Positions 1-6,412 of a stretch of 11,516 nt of DNA are shown here, in pieces. The position numbers and the translations under genes are program-made. Within the stretch, counting starts at the first letter, position 1. Each line of letters opens with the position of its first letter. The stretch is from JBFMHD01 sp040752395 [NCBI: Candidatus Hydrogenedentota bacterium] (GTDB lineage: Bacteria; JBFMHD01), in the NCBI GenBank assembly GCA_040752395.1, contig JBFMHD010000078.1, forward strand, positions 1-11,516, given 5' to 3'. The notes below the pieces were generated by a model that saw only the letters and a program-made list of their open reading frames with translations, had not been told where the DNA came from and searched no databases.

Positions 1-4
1 TTTT

Positions 5-83
5 AAATTTTGAATTTTTTAATCTTTTAATCTTTCAATCTTTTTATCTCCTGTCTTCTGTCTTCTTTCTCCCTTTGTGCCTC
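5..83. repeat. Short tandem 7-8 nt repeats upstream of sdhA
   Basis: The stretch holds three repeat words in a row. Positions 19-50 are four copies of an octamer (TTAATCTT twice, TCAATCTT, TTTATCTC). Positions 51-71 are three heptamers (CTGTCTT twice, CTTTCTC). Positions 5-18 contain TTTGAAT in an A/T-rich context. On the other strand these read AAGACAG, AAGATTGA and ATTCAAA, closely related to words in the larger tract at 4741-4817. Positions 73-83, read in reverse, give GAGGCACAAAG, which recurs at 2404-2414. No coding potential is evident. The region 84-176 up to sdhA shows no clear operator. Confidence 0.75.
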
Positions 84-176
84 AAATATTAACCAACTCC
101 AGCGAAAACCGAGGGAATACGAATCAGAGAATATTTCTATTGACATAAAGAAGTTTTGAGGATTATTATTTGAGTT

Positions 177-1901
177 ATGGCTGAGATTATTGAACATGAT
201 GTTATAATTTTTGGGACTGGATTAGCGGGTTTACGTGCTGCACTTGAGATGGCGCGAAAATCAGATGGTAAAATTAACATAGGACTGGTATCAAAGGTTC
301 AGCTTAATCGTGCACACTCAGTCTGTGCCGAGGGCGGTACCGGCGCAGTTTTACGTGAAGAAGAAGGTGATAATTTAGTTCTTCATGCATGGGATACTAT
401 TAAGGGTTCAGATTTTTTAGCTGACCAGGATGCTGTGTTCAGGTTTGTTGAACTCTGTCCGGTGGAGATATTACTTCTTGATCAATGGGGCTGTCCGTGG
501 TCAAGAAGAGAAGATGGTAGAATCTTACAAAGACCATTTGGTGGTCATAGTTATCCACGCTCAACAATGGCAGCTGATAAAACCGGTTTTTTTGAAATGC
601 AGACCTTGTATGATAATTTGTTAAAATATAAAGATAGTTTTACACGCTATGACGAGGTTTATGTTACCTCAATTATTATTGAGAACAACGAGTTCTGTGC
701 ATTAACAGCCTATGATGCATGTAATGGTAGATTTCTTGTTTATAGAGGTAAAGCATTACTTATAGCTACTGGTGGTCTCGGCACATTGTATTCTTTTACT
801 ACTTATTCGCAGACTGTGACAGGTGATGGTCAGGCGCTTGCCTACAGAGCAGGACTCGGCCTTGAGGACTCAGAATTTATACAATTCCATCCAACCGGGC
901 TTGTGCCTTCAGGAATATTAATGACTGAGGGATGCAGGGGTGAGGGTGGCTATTTGATAAACAGTAAGAATGAACGATTTATGGAAAGATATGCACCAAA
1001 GATGATGGAACTTGCTCCACGTGATATAGTTTCAAGGTCTATGATGACTGAGATACTTGAAGGTAGAGGGTTTAGCGGGCCTGATGGACTTGATTATCTT
1101 TATCTTGATTTAAGACACCTCGGACCACAGAAAATTTACTCAAAATTACCTTTAATACGTGAAGTCTGTATGAAATTTCTTGGCATAGACCCTGTTTTCG
1201 ACCCGATACCTGTTAGACCTGTTGCACATTATTCTATGGGTGGGATTGAGACTGATATAAATGGGAAGACTACTGTAAATAATATCTGGGCTGCAGGTGA
1301 AGTTGCTTGCGTCTCTATACATGGTGCCAATAGATTGGGCTGTAACTCGACTGCTGAGTGTCTTGTGTATGGTGGGATCACTGGTAGAGAAATTGTAGAG
1401 TTTATGAAATCGCAACCCCAATACCCTGATTTACCAAATGATAAGATAGAGAACGAAGAGAATTTTATTTTAAAAGAGATGTTAAATAAAAAGGGGACCG
1501 AAAACCCATATACATTGAAAACAGAGTTACGAGATACTATGGGGCGATATGCAGGCGTCTTCAGGACAGGTGATGATTTGAAAAAAGCTTTTTCTAAAGT
1601 AAAAGAATTAAAATCAAGGTTTAAGAATATTTATGTAAAAGATAAAGGCATTATTTATAATAGTAATTTAATTAATGTACTTGAGATAAGGAATCTGCTT
1701 GATTTAGCCTGTGTTGTGTTAGCAGGTGCTATTTTAAGAGAAGAATCCCGCGGCGGACACGCAAGAGTAGATTTCCCAAAACGTGACGATGAAAAATGGT
1801 TAAAACATACATTAATGTATTATAATGAAGATAAAGACCCAAAAGTTGATTTTAAACCTGTAAATATTACCAGATGGAAACCGGTTGAAAGAAAATATTA
1901 A
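177..1901 (+). CDS. sdhA: Succinate dehydrogenase/fumarate reductase flavoprotein subunit
   Basis: FAD-bearing catalytic subunit that interconverts succinate and fumarate, facing the cytoplasm in the usual arrangement. At 574 aa it has normal length. The Rossmann FAD motif [12 protein letters not shown] is at residues 13-24. The motif [10 protein letters not shown] (45-54) puts His47 at the place of covalent FAD attachment. HPTG (238-241), [12 protein letters not shown] (247-258), APRD with Arg282, and HYSMGG with His351 match substrate-binding and proton-transfer residues of E. coli Frd[10 protein letters not shown] (384-392) and SRGGHAR (524-530) are also family hallmarks. The wording around HPTG is closer to FrdA than to E. 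coli SdhA, but the physiological direction cannot be decided. The ATG start is supported by the conserved N-terminus; the only nearby Shine-Dalgarno-like string is a distant GAGG at 158-161. First gene of an A-C-D-B operon. Confidence 0.96.
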   Translation: MAEIIEHDVIIFGTGLAGLRAALEMARKSDGKINIGLVSKVQLNRAHSVCAEGGTGAVLREEEGDNLVLHAWDTIKGSDFLADQDAVFRFVELCPVEILLLDQWGCPWSRREDGRILQRPFGGHSYPRSTMAADKTGFFEMQTLYDNLLKYKDSFTRYDEVYVTSIIIENNEFCALTAYDACNGRFLVYRGKALLIATGGLGTLYSFTTYSQTVTGDGQALAYRAGLGLEDSEFIQFHPTGLVPSGILMTEGCRGEGGYLINSKNERFMERYAPKMMELAPRDIVSRSMMTEILEGRGFSGPDGLDYLYLDLRHLGPQKIYSKLPLIREVCMKFLGIDPVFDPIPVRPVAHYSMGGIETDINGKTTVNNIWAAGEVACVSIHGANRLGCNSTAECLVYGGITGREIVEFMKSQPQYPDLPNDKIENEENFILKEMLNKKGTENPYTLKTELRDTMGRYAGVFRTGDDLKKAFSKVKELKSRFKNIYVKDKGIIYNSNLINVLEIRNLLDLACVVLAGAILREESRGGHARVDFPKRDDEKWLKHTLMYYNEDKDPKVDFKPVNITRWKPVERKY

Positions 1902-1914
1902 GGAGCAAAAATTA

Positions 1915-2358
1915 GTGTTTAAGCGGTATAAAAATTACTTAGGTATAGCAGGTTGGGGAGTAGGCCGGAGATGGGGTATCGAAAGGTATCTTTATATTTT
2001 GCACAGAATCACAGGGCTTGGCATACTCTCGTATTTCCTTTTACATATCTTTGTTACGACCTCAAGAATATTTGGTGAGGAGGTATGGGAGTTTATGATG
2101 AGAAGCGTTGATAAACCTATTTTTAAGATAGGCGAATTCATGGTGTTTTTAGCTTTTTGTTTTCATGGGTTAAATGGGTTAAGATTAATCTTTATTGAGC
2201 TCGGGTTTAAGCTGGCAATAGGAGAGGCAGAAGAACCGGTATATCCATATAAGACCTCGTTAAATAAACAAAGACCATTGCTCTTTGTCTGTATGGTAAT
2301 TTGTATAGTACTTGTTATTTTGGGTGGTATAAATTTTATCAGAGTGTTTCATTTTTAA
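1915..2358 (+). CDS. sdhC: Succinate dehydrogenase/fumarate reductase cytochrome b subunit (SdhC-like)
   Basis: Membrane anchor that passes electrons between the Fe-S subunit and the quinone pool. I place the start at GTG 1915, because TAAGGAG at 1899-1905 lies 9 nt upstream; an in-frame TTG at 1885 inside sdhA has no such support. This gives 147 aa. Three hydrophobic segments are visible, about residues 27-48, 71-97 and 121-141. His30 in LHRITG and His84 in HGLNGLRLIFIEL are in the positions of the Sdh_cyt signatures, so haem b ligation is likely. The gene begins 13 nt after the sdhA stop. A 69-nt gap containing a repeated AGGCACA word separates it from the next subunit. The family call is confident; the haem count is inference. 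Confidence 0.88.
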   Translation: MFKRYKNYLGIAGWGVGRRWGIERYLYILHRITGLGILSYFLLHIFVTTSRIFGEEVWEFMMRSVDKPIFKIGEFMVFLAFCFHGLNGLRLIFIELGFKLAIGEAEEPVYPYKTSLNKQRPLLFVCMVICIVLVILGGINFIRVFHF

Positions 2359-2396
2359 GGAACTTATTAAGGAAAAGGGTTCTTAAGGCATTTATC

Positions 2397-2414
2397 AGGC
2401 ACAGAGGCACAAAG
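2397..2414. repeat. AGGCACA octamer pair inside the sdh operon
   Basis: Two octamers, AGGCACAG (2397-2404) and AGGCACAA (2405-2412), sit in the gap between the two membrane-anchor genes. GAGGCACAAAG at 2404-2414 is the exact reverse complement of 73-83, and AGGCACA recurs at 4725-4731. The repeat lies next to the weak ribosome-binding region of the following gene. Confidence 0.6.
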
Positions 2415-2427
2415 AAGAGTACGATTT

Positions 2428-2796
2428 ATGAGAGAAACAAAGTATTGGTTCTGGCACATCGTTTGTGGGTTTGTAATGCTTTTTTTGCTTGGACTACATA
2501 TGATTATTATGCACCTTGATGAAATTCTCGGTGTTTTTAAGTTCGCTGGCGAGAGAGTGCTTGCTTTTGAAAACGTTGCATCTCGAAGTAAAATGATTGG
2601 GTTTGCTTGTATATATGTTCTTTTAGTAGGTGCTGCATTGTATCATGGACTTTACGGTTTGAGAAGTATGCTTTTAGAATTAAGTATGATTAAACCTCTT
2701 CATAGATTGATTAATATTGGGTTCTGGATATTGGGAGTCATACTTTTTATAGTGGGTGCAGCTGGGAGTATAATTTTTATTATAAGATTTGGTTGA
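2428..2796 (+). CDS. sdhD: Succinate dehydrogenase/fumarate reductase second membrane anchor (SdhD-like)
   Basis: Small integral membrane protein of 122 aa, the second anchor of the complex. Hydrophobic segments lie at about residues 8-29, 56-78 and 93-119. His24 and His29 (GLHMIIMHLD) and His73 (YHGLYGLRSMLLEL) are candidate haem or quinone-site residues. The segment around His73 repeats the HGLxGLR....EL pattern of the first anchor, suggesting related subunits that both bind haem. The start at ATG 2428 has only a weak purine-rich leader (AAAGAAGAG at 2412-2420). The stop at 2794-2796 lies 4 nt before the next start, so translation is probably coupled. Sequence similarity of this subunit is always low; the call rests on context, topology and the shared motif. 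Confidence 0.82.
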   Translation: MRETKYWFWHIVCGFVMLFLLGLHMIIMHLDEILGVFKFAGERVLAFENVASRSKMIGFACIYVLLVGAALYHGLYGLRSMLLELSMIKPLHRLINIGFWILGVILFIVGAAGSIIFIIRFG

Positions 2797-2800
2797 TTTT

Positions 2801-3619
2801 ATGAAACGCGAGATAATTTTTAAGATATTAAGATACAACCCGGATAATAATAAAAAGCCATTTTATCAAGAATATAAAGTAGAGATAAGAGAAGGTATGA
2901 CCGTACTTGATGCTTTACATAAAATCAGGGAGACCGATGACCCAACAATTTCAATGCGGTTCTCTTGTAGAATGGGCGTATGTGGTTCCTGCGCAATGCT
3001 TATAAATGGTAAACCGCAACTTGCCTGTAGCACTCAGGTATTAGAAGTTTCTAAAAAAATGATCATCCTTGCACCGCTTCCCAATTATGATATCATAAAA
3101 GATCTTATACCAGATCTGAGTGTGTTATTTGAAAAACATCTATCAATGAAACCTTATATAAAACGAGATGACATTAAAGATAAAGAAGATCCAAAAGAAG
3201 AATTTTATCAATCACCGGAAGACTTAGTAAAATATTTACAGTTTGCTTATTGCATAAAATGCGGTATATGTTTAGCAGCCTGTCCCACAGTTGCTACAGA
3301 CAGAGACTATCCAGGTCCTATGCCTTTGACCCAGGCTTATAGATATTGTGTAGATACCAGAGATAATGGTTATAAAGATAGGAAAGATGTCTTAGGGGAT
3401 TCACACGGCGTCTTTCGCTGTCATTACGCAGGAGAATGCTCCAATGCCTGCCCCAAGGGTGTGGATCCTGCAAAAGCAATCCAGTTTATGAAACGCATGC
3501 TTGTATTTGATTATCTGAAACTACTAAAAACAAAAAAGACGGCTCAATGTTTAGGAAAACCAAAAGACGCAAAACGTATGGAAGGTATCCCTGCCCCACC
3601 TGAATTTACTATTAAATAA
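2801..3619 (+). CDS. sdhB: Succinate dehydrogenase/fumarate reductase iron-sulfur subunit
   Basis: Electron-transfer subunit with three Fe-S clusters linking the flavoprotein to the membrane anchors. I choose ATG 2801 (272 aa) over an in-frame TTG at 2789, because 2801 gives the usual N-terminus and sits 4 nt after the sdhD stop. Cys56, 61, 64 and 76 form the [2Fe-2S] motif (CRMGVCGSC). CIKCGICLAACP supplies Cys151, 154, 157 and 161, and CHYAGECSNACP supplies Cys207, 213 and 217, giving the [4Fe-4S] and [3Fe-4S] sites. The spacing between these Cys equals that of E. coli FrdB. About 30 residues follow the last core motif region, a slightly long C-terminus. Last gene of the operon; order A-C-D-B is not a rotation of the common CDAB or ABCD orders. 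Confidence 0.96.
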   Translation: MKREIIFKILRYNPDNNKKPFYQEYKVEIREGMTVLDALHKIRETDDPTISMRFSCRMGVCGSCAMLINGKPQLACSTQVLEVSKKMIILAPLPNYDIIKDLIPDLSVLFEKHLSMKPYIKRDDIKDKEDPKEEFYQSPEDLVKYLQFAYCIKCGICLAACPTVATDRDYPGPMPLTQAYRYCVDTRDNGYKDRKDVLGDSHGVFRCHYAGECSNACPKGVDPAKAIQFMKRMLVFDYLKLLKTKKTAQCLGKPKDAKRMEGIPAPPEFTIK

Positions 3620-3623
3620 TGTA

Positions 3624-3666
3624 GTGCCACCTCTCTGTCGAGACATTTTTAGACAATTTTTGGCAC
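3624..3666 (+). terminator. Possible stem-loop terminator after the sdh operon
   Basis: GTGCCA (3624-3629) pairs with TGGCAC (3661-3666). The loop contains a smaller palindrome, TGTCGAGACA (3636-3645), followed directly by five T. Neither stem is long, so this is only a candidate terminator between the operon and the convergent DUF89 gene. Confidence 0.35.
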
Positions 3667-3712
3667 ATTTTGAAGTTGGATTAGTTTTATATCATTGGTC
3701 ATAAGCGATAAC

Positions 3713-4606
3713 TTAAGAGATAACAAGATTAGAAAGCAATACCCTATCTCCTATTTTACAACCAGTTTCCCTGGAAACAACAGGGCATTTTACCATAAAT
3801 AAAAAGAAAACAGGCTTTTTTCGCTCATCCAACGACTCGAAATTACCCTGACCTTTACTGATTATCATATCTACTCTCTTATAAATTTTTTTGAAATTTT
3901 TTGAGCAGAGCGAAAGTATGGTTCCCGGTGCATCTATTCCGTTAGAGATTATTTGAGCAATATTATTGATACCGCAAACATTCGCATCCACAAACAATGC
4001 GTCATTAATAATAGGTTTTGCTTTAACAACGTAGTAAATATTTTTATCAGGATAGATTCTTTTTATTTCCTCAATCAAAATACGGTCAAACACAACCTCA
4101 CCGGCATTGTCTGCCAGATACAGGATATTCTTTGCTGTTTTTAAAGTGCCAAGGAATTCTCTATAATGGAATATGGAATTTTTACGAATACTTTTATTTT
4201 TTTCTTTAAGTATCCTTTTTAATTCGTTATCCACATTTAGACTTTTTCTAACCGGGTTAACTCCAAAATCTATAATATTACCAGCGATAGCTAATTTCAG
4301 TGCTGCTAAAAGTCTATCTTTTGAATAGTTTACTTTATTTTTTAATTCTCGGAAATGATTTAATGCAGAGCGATTACTTTTTTGTTTTATCGCTTTATAG
4401 GGGTCATCATTAGAACTTAATTTTTTTAAGAGTTTATAAGCGACCCGGGCTATTTCAGGTGGGCTTGCTTCAAGCGAGATCTTCGGGATTTTTTTTGCAA
4501 ATTCATCTATAATCTGTTTCTGTTTTTTTGCTTTTACATTAGCGATTCGAGCAGCATCAAGCAACTGTCGAAAAAAACAAGGGATACAATCTAAATATGT
4601 TTTCAT
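3713..4606 (-). CDS. DUF89 family protein (ARMT1-like metal-dependent phosphatase domain)
   Basis: Soluble 297-aa protein of the DUF89 family. Characterised members are metal-dependent phosphatases that remove damaged or surplus phosphometabolites; the substrate here is unknown. The start MKTYLDCIPCFFRQ with Cys7 and Cys10 is typical of stand-alone microbial members. Other family blocks are AIAGNIIDFG (106-115), LADNAGEVVFDR (164-175) with Asp166 and Asn167 as likely metal ligands, and SKGQGNFESL (250-259). The ATG at 4604-4606 has GAGG 8 nt upstream (reverse strand), a good ribosome site. It converges on the sdh operon and stands alone. Residues 116-125 (VNPVRKSLNV) after the DFG motif look foreign to the family and may come from a repeat insertion; see findings. 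Family call is firm, reaction is not. Confidence 0.88.
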   Translation of the reverse strand: MKTYLDCIPCFFRQLLDAARIANVKAKKQKQIIDEFAKKIPKISLEASPPEIARVAYKLLKKLSSNDDPYKAIKQKSNRSALNHFRELKNKVNYSKDRLLAALKLAIAGNIIDFGVNPVRKSLNVDNELKRILKEKNKSIRKNSIFHYREFLGTLKTAKNILYLADNAGEVVFDRILIEEIKRIYPDKNIYYVVKAKPIINDALFVDANVCGINNIAQIISNGIDAPGTILSLCSKNFKKIYKRVDMIISKGQGNFESLDERKKPVFFLFMVKCPVVSRETGCKIGDRVLLSNLVIS

Positions 4607-4687
4607 AGCTTTATCCTCTTAGAGAATATAGTTTTGTCAAGGACTAATCGTATAGCCCACGTATCCCATCTCTCTTGAAAACAGGAA

Positions 4688-4700
4688 AACCGGGACGGTT
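4688..4700. repeat. REP-like GC-rich hairpin with T-rich flank
   Basis: AACCG and CGGTT (4688-4692, 4696-4700) flank a GGA loop, and a T-rich stretch (4701-4719) follows on the plus strand. No plus-strand gene ends nearby, so a terminator role is unlikely in that direction. It resembles REP-type palindromes, but only one copy is in the window. Confidence 0.3.
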
Positions 4701-4734
4701 CTTGTTTTTCTTGTTTTTTGATAAAGGCACACAA

Positions 4735-5061
4735 AATTAAATTCAAAATTCAAAATTAAAAATTAGGAGACAGGAGACAGGAGACGGAACTTAGGAGTTG
4801 AAGAGTTGAAGAGTTAAAGAATGTATGGAGTTTTTGGGTTATTGGGTTATTGCGTTTTTGCGCTCTACACAAAGGATGAAAAACTAAAGATGATATGAAA
4901 AGAGTCGTGAGTCGCAAGTCGTGAGTCAAAACAGGACTCGAGACTTTTCAGCAGGCTTTGGGCTTTTGGCTCCAGCCAGCTGTAGTCCGTAGCCTGTAGC
5001 CTGTAGCCTGTCCTGATACCTCTCACTTCTTCCGTTATCTTGCTTCTTGCCTCTTGCTTCT
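4735..5061. repeat. Patchwork of different heptamer/octamer tandem repeats
   Basis: The 4607-5120 gap has no gene; most of it is short tandem tracts of different words. Period 7: ATTCAAA x2 then ATTAAAA (4741-4761); AGGAGAC x3 (4765-4785); GAGTCGT, GAGTCGC, AAGTCGT, GAGTCAA (4902-4929); GACTCGA, GACTTTT (4935-4948); GGCTTTG, GGCTTTT, GGCTCCA (4954-4974); TGTAGTC, CGTAGCC, TGTAGCC x2, TGTCCTG (4981-5015); TGCTTCT, TGCCTCT, TGCTTCT (5041-5061). Period 8: GGAGTTGA, AGAGTTGA, AGAGTTAA (4794-4817); GGGTTATT x2, GCGTTTTT (4836-4859). Each tract has two to five copies. No spacers as in CRISPR and no transposase are present. The flanks 4607-4687 and 5062-5120 show nothing further. Confidence 0.9.
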
Positions 5062-5120
5062 ATTTGATATTATTAGAGTTACAACGTTTTTCAGAGGAGA
5101 ATATAGAGTTCTACTTGTGA

Positions 5121-6035
5121 TTATTTTTTATTCGGGGTTAGTAGTACAGAGAGCGTGATTGAGCCGATAAAGATCATAGCAATAATGCCGAGTGAAACTT
5201 CGACCGGTATTTTGTAAAAATGATGGATCAGCATCTTGGTACCAGTGTAGATTAGAACGATGCTGATACCGTGCTTCAGGTATTTGAACTTGGGGATGAA
5301 CGACACAAGCAGGAAAAACAGGGAACGCAGACCAAGAATCGCAAAGATATTCGAGGTATAGACGATGAACGCGTCTGTAGTAATAGCAAAGATCGCAGGA
5401 ATGGAATCCATAGCGAATACCACGTCCGAGAACTCAATCGCCAGCAGAGCGATGAACAGCGGCGTCGCATACCAGATGTTGCTCAGACGGACAAAGAAAT
5501 CCTGGTTCTCGATCTTCAAGTAAATAGGGAAGAATCGCTTGAAAAGCCGAATAAGAATATTCTTCTCTGGCTCGATCTTTTCATCGGTCTTGAAATACAT
5601 CTTAATGCCGGTAACAATCAGGAGCGCACCGAACACGTATATGACCCAGGCAAATGCCACGATCAGACTGATACCAATAAAAATCATAATCCCACGCAAT
5701 ATGATGGCACCAATGATACCCCATTTCAAAATGCGCGGCTGGTAGATAGGCTCGATATGGAAATACGAGAAGATCATGATGAAAGCGAAGAGGTTATCAA
5801 GACTCAGTGATTCTTCGATCAAATAACCAGTAAGAAATTCGAGGGCCTTTTCCTTGCCGAGGAAAACCAGGACCCCGCAATTAAAGGTGAGAGCCAGACC
5901 GATCCAAAAGCAACTGTAAAAAATTGCTTCCTTAATAGACATTGCGTGCGCTTTCTTACTCAGCACATTGAGGTCAATATATATTAAAATGATTATAATG
6001 GTCGTAAAAGAAAGCCACAAACCGGTAATCAACAT
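5121..6035 (-). CDS. TerC/Alx family integral membrane protein (probable metal exporter)
   Basis: Polytopic membrane protein of 304 aa with roughly eight or nine hydrophobic segments. TerC/Alx family members such as E. coli Alx and Bacillus YceF/YkoY are linked to Mn2+ export. The family acidic motifs are present: EESLSLDNLF (74-83) with Glu74 and Asp80, and EFSDVVFAMDSIPAIFAIT (201-219) with Glu201, Asp204 and Asp210, followed by FAILGLRSLFFLL (231-243). The start at 6033-6035 has AGGA 8 nt upstream on the minus strand. It is divergent from the fur gene, which fits metal homeostasis. By hand count 362 of 840 bases (5161-6000) are G or C, against 160 of 480 in the neighbouring DUF89 gene (3721-4200). 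I could not find the Mn-sensing yybP-ykoY riboswitch motif upstream. Confidence 0.9.
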   Translation of the reverse strand: MLITGLWLSFTTIIIILIYIDLNVLSKKAHAMSIKEAIFYSCFWIGLALTFNCGVLVFLGKEKALEFLTGYLIEESLSLDNLFAFIMIFSYFHIEPIYQPRILKWGIIGAIILRGIMIFIGISLIVAFAWVIYVFGALLIVTGIKMYFKTDEKIEPEKNILIRLFKRFFPIYLKIENQDFFVRLSNIWYATPLFIALLAIEFSDVVFAMDSIPAIFAITTDAFIVYTSNIFAILGLRSLFFLLVSFIPKFKYLKHGISIVLIYTGTKMLIHHFYKIPVEVSLGIIAMIFIGSITLSVLLTPNKK

Positions 6036-6116
6036 ACTTTAGTTCCTGTAGTTTGAAAAGGAAACCATCTTTTGTTGAATAAATCAAGCAGAAATTACCA
6101 ATTTCCGTATTCCCTC

Positions 6117-6248
6117 AGAACGTGTGAAAAAATATATTAAATGTAGGGAGGGTCCCAAGACCCGTTTTAATAATCTGTTAAAAATAATATAAATACCTCA
6201 TCTTAAAAACGCATCTAAAGATGCTCACTACAATTTTTCACACGTTCT
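6117..6248. repeat. Inverted-repeat element with 15-bp arms (MITE-like or structured leader)
   Basis: AGAACGTGTGAAAAA at 6117-6131 is the exact reverse complement of 6234-6248, 102 nt away. Inside are two perfect small hairpins: GGGTC/GACCC (6150-6154, 6159-6163, loop CCAA) and GCATCT/AGATGC (6211-6216, 6219-6224). There is no ORF in it and no obvious target-site duplication. It lies in the leader region of the minus-strand terC-like gene, so it is either a small non-autonomous mobile element or an RNA structure ahead of that gene. Confidence 0.6.
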
Positions 6249-6265
6249 CAGTCTTCAGTGGGATT

Positions 6266-6289
6266 CCGTAATCTTGCCTCTTGCTTCTA
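6266..6289. repeat. Second copy of the TGCCTCT/TGCTTCT heptamer tract
   Basis: CCGTAATCT followed by TGCCTCT and TGCTTCT (6275-6288) matches CCGTTATCT plus TGCTTCT, TGCCTCT, TGCTTCT at 5032-5061 in the same orientation. The two copies bracket the terC-like gene and differ by one heptamer unit and one base in the lead-in. Confidence 0.7.
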
Positions 6290-6346
6290 AAGTATAAGTT
6301 CTAATGCACCAATAACTGAGGCATTACAATTTCTAAAAAATTACCC

Positions 6347-6375
6347 TTGACAAATTAAAAAAAAATCTGTATAAT
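6347..6375 (+). promoter_or_regulatory. Consensus sigma70-type promoter of fur
   Basis: TTGACA (6347-6352) and TATAAT (6370-6375) are both exact consensus hexamers with the optimal 17-nt spacer. Transcription would start near 6382, about 30 nt before the fur ATG at 6413. The start point falls inside the palindromic operator at 6379-6399. Confidence 0.9.
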
Positions 6376-6378
6376 TAG

Positions 6379-6399
6379 TAATGATAATCGTTATCATTA
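6379..6399. promoter_or_regulatory. Fur box overlapping the transcription start of fur
   Basis: TAATGATAA and TTATCATTA form perfect 9-bp arms around a TCG centre. Aligned with the classical 19-bp Fur box, 16 of 19 positions agree (6377-6395). Binding here would cover the expected start point just downstream of the -10 box, so autorepression of the adjacent fur gene is the natural reading. Confidence 0.88.
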
Positions 6400-6412
6400 A
6401 GGGGTACTCTGT

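Noticed and set aside
106-121. Shared 11-mer GAGGGAATACG upstream of sdhA (111-121) and reversed at 6106-6116
   Set aside because: An 11-base match between two places in an 11.5-kb window is expected by chance many times over, and the flanks do not extend it.
140-168. TTGACA at 140-145 as the -35 box of an sdh promoter
   Set aside because: At 17-nt spacing the -10 would be TTATTA, a weak match, and transcription would begin almost at the sdhA start codon; possible but not supportable.
1885-1914. TTG 1885 as the start of sdhC
   Set aside because: It lies inside sdhA without a ribosome site, whereas GTG 1915 follows TAAGGAG at ideal spacing.
2789-2800. TTG 2789 as the start of sdhB
   Set aside because: ATG 2801 in the same frame gives the normal N-terminus and follows the sdhD stop by 4 nt.
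4735-5061. CRISPR array
   Set aside because: Repeat units are only 7-8 nt, differ from tract to tract and have no unique spacers between them; no cas gene is nearby.
5271-5810. Long plus-strand ORF of 179 codons opposite the terC-like gene
   Set aside because: It lies wholly antisense to a gene with clear TerC motifs, has a charged composition without recognisable domains, and follows from the codon pattern of the real gene.
5900-6300. yybP-ykoY Mn2+ riboswitch before the terC-like gene
   Set aside because: The reverse strand of the leader was read and does not show the conserved core motif; only generic hairpins and the inverted repeat are present.
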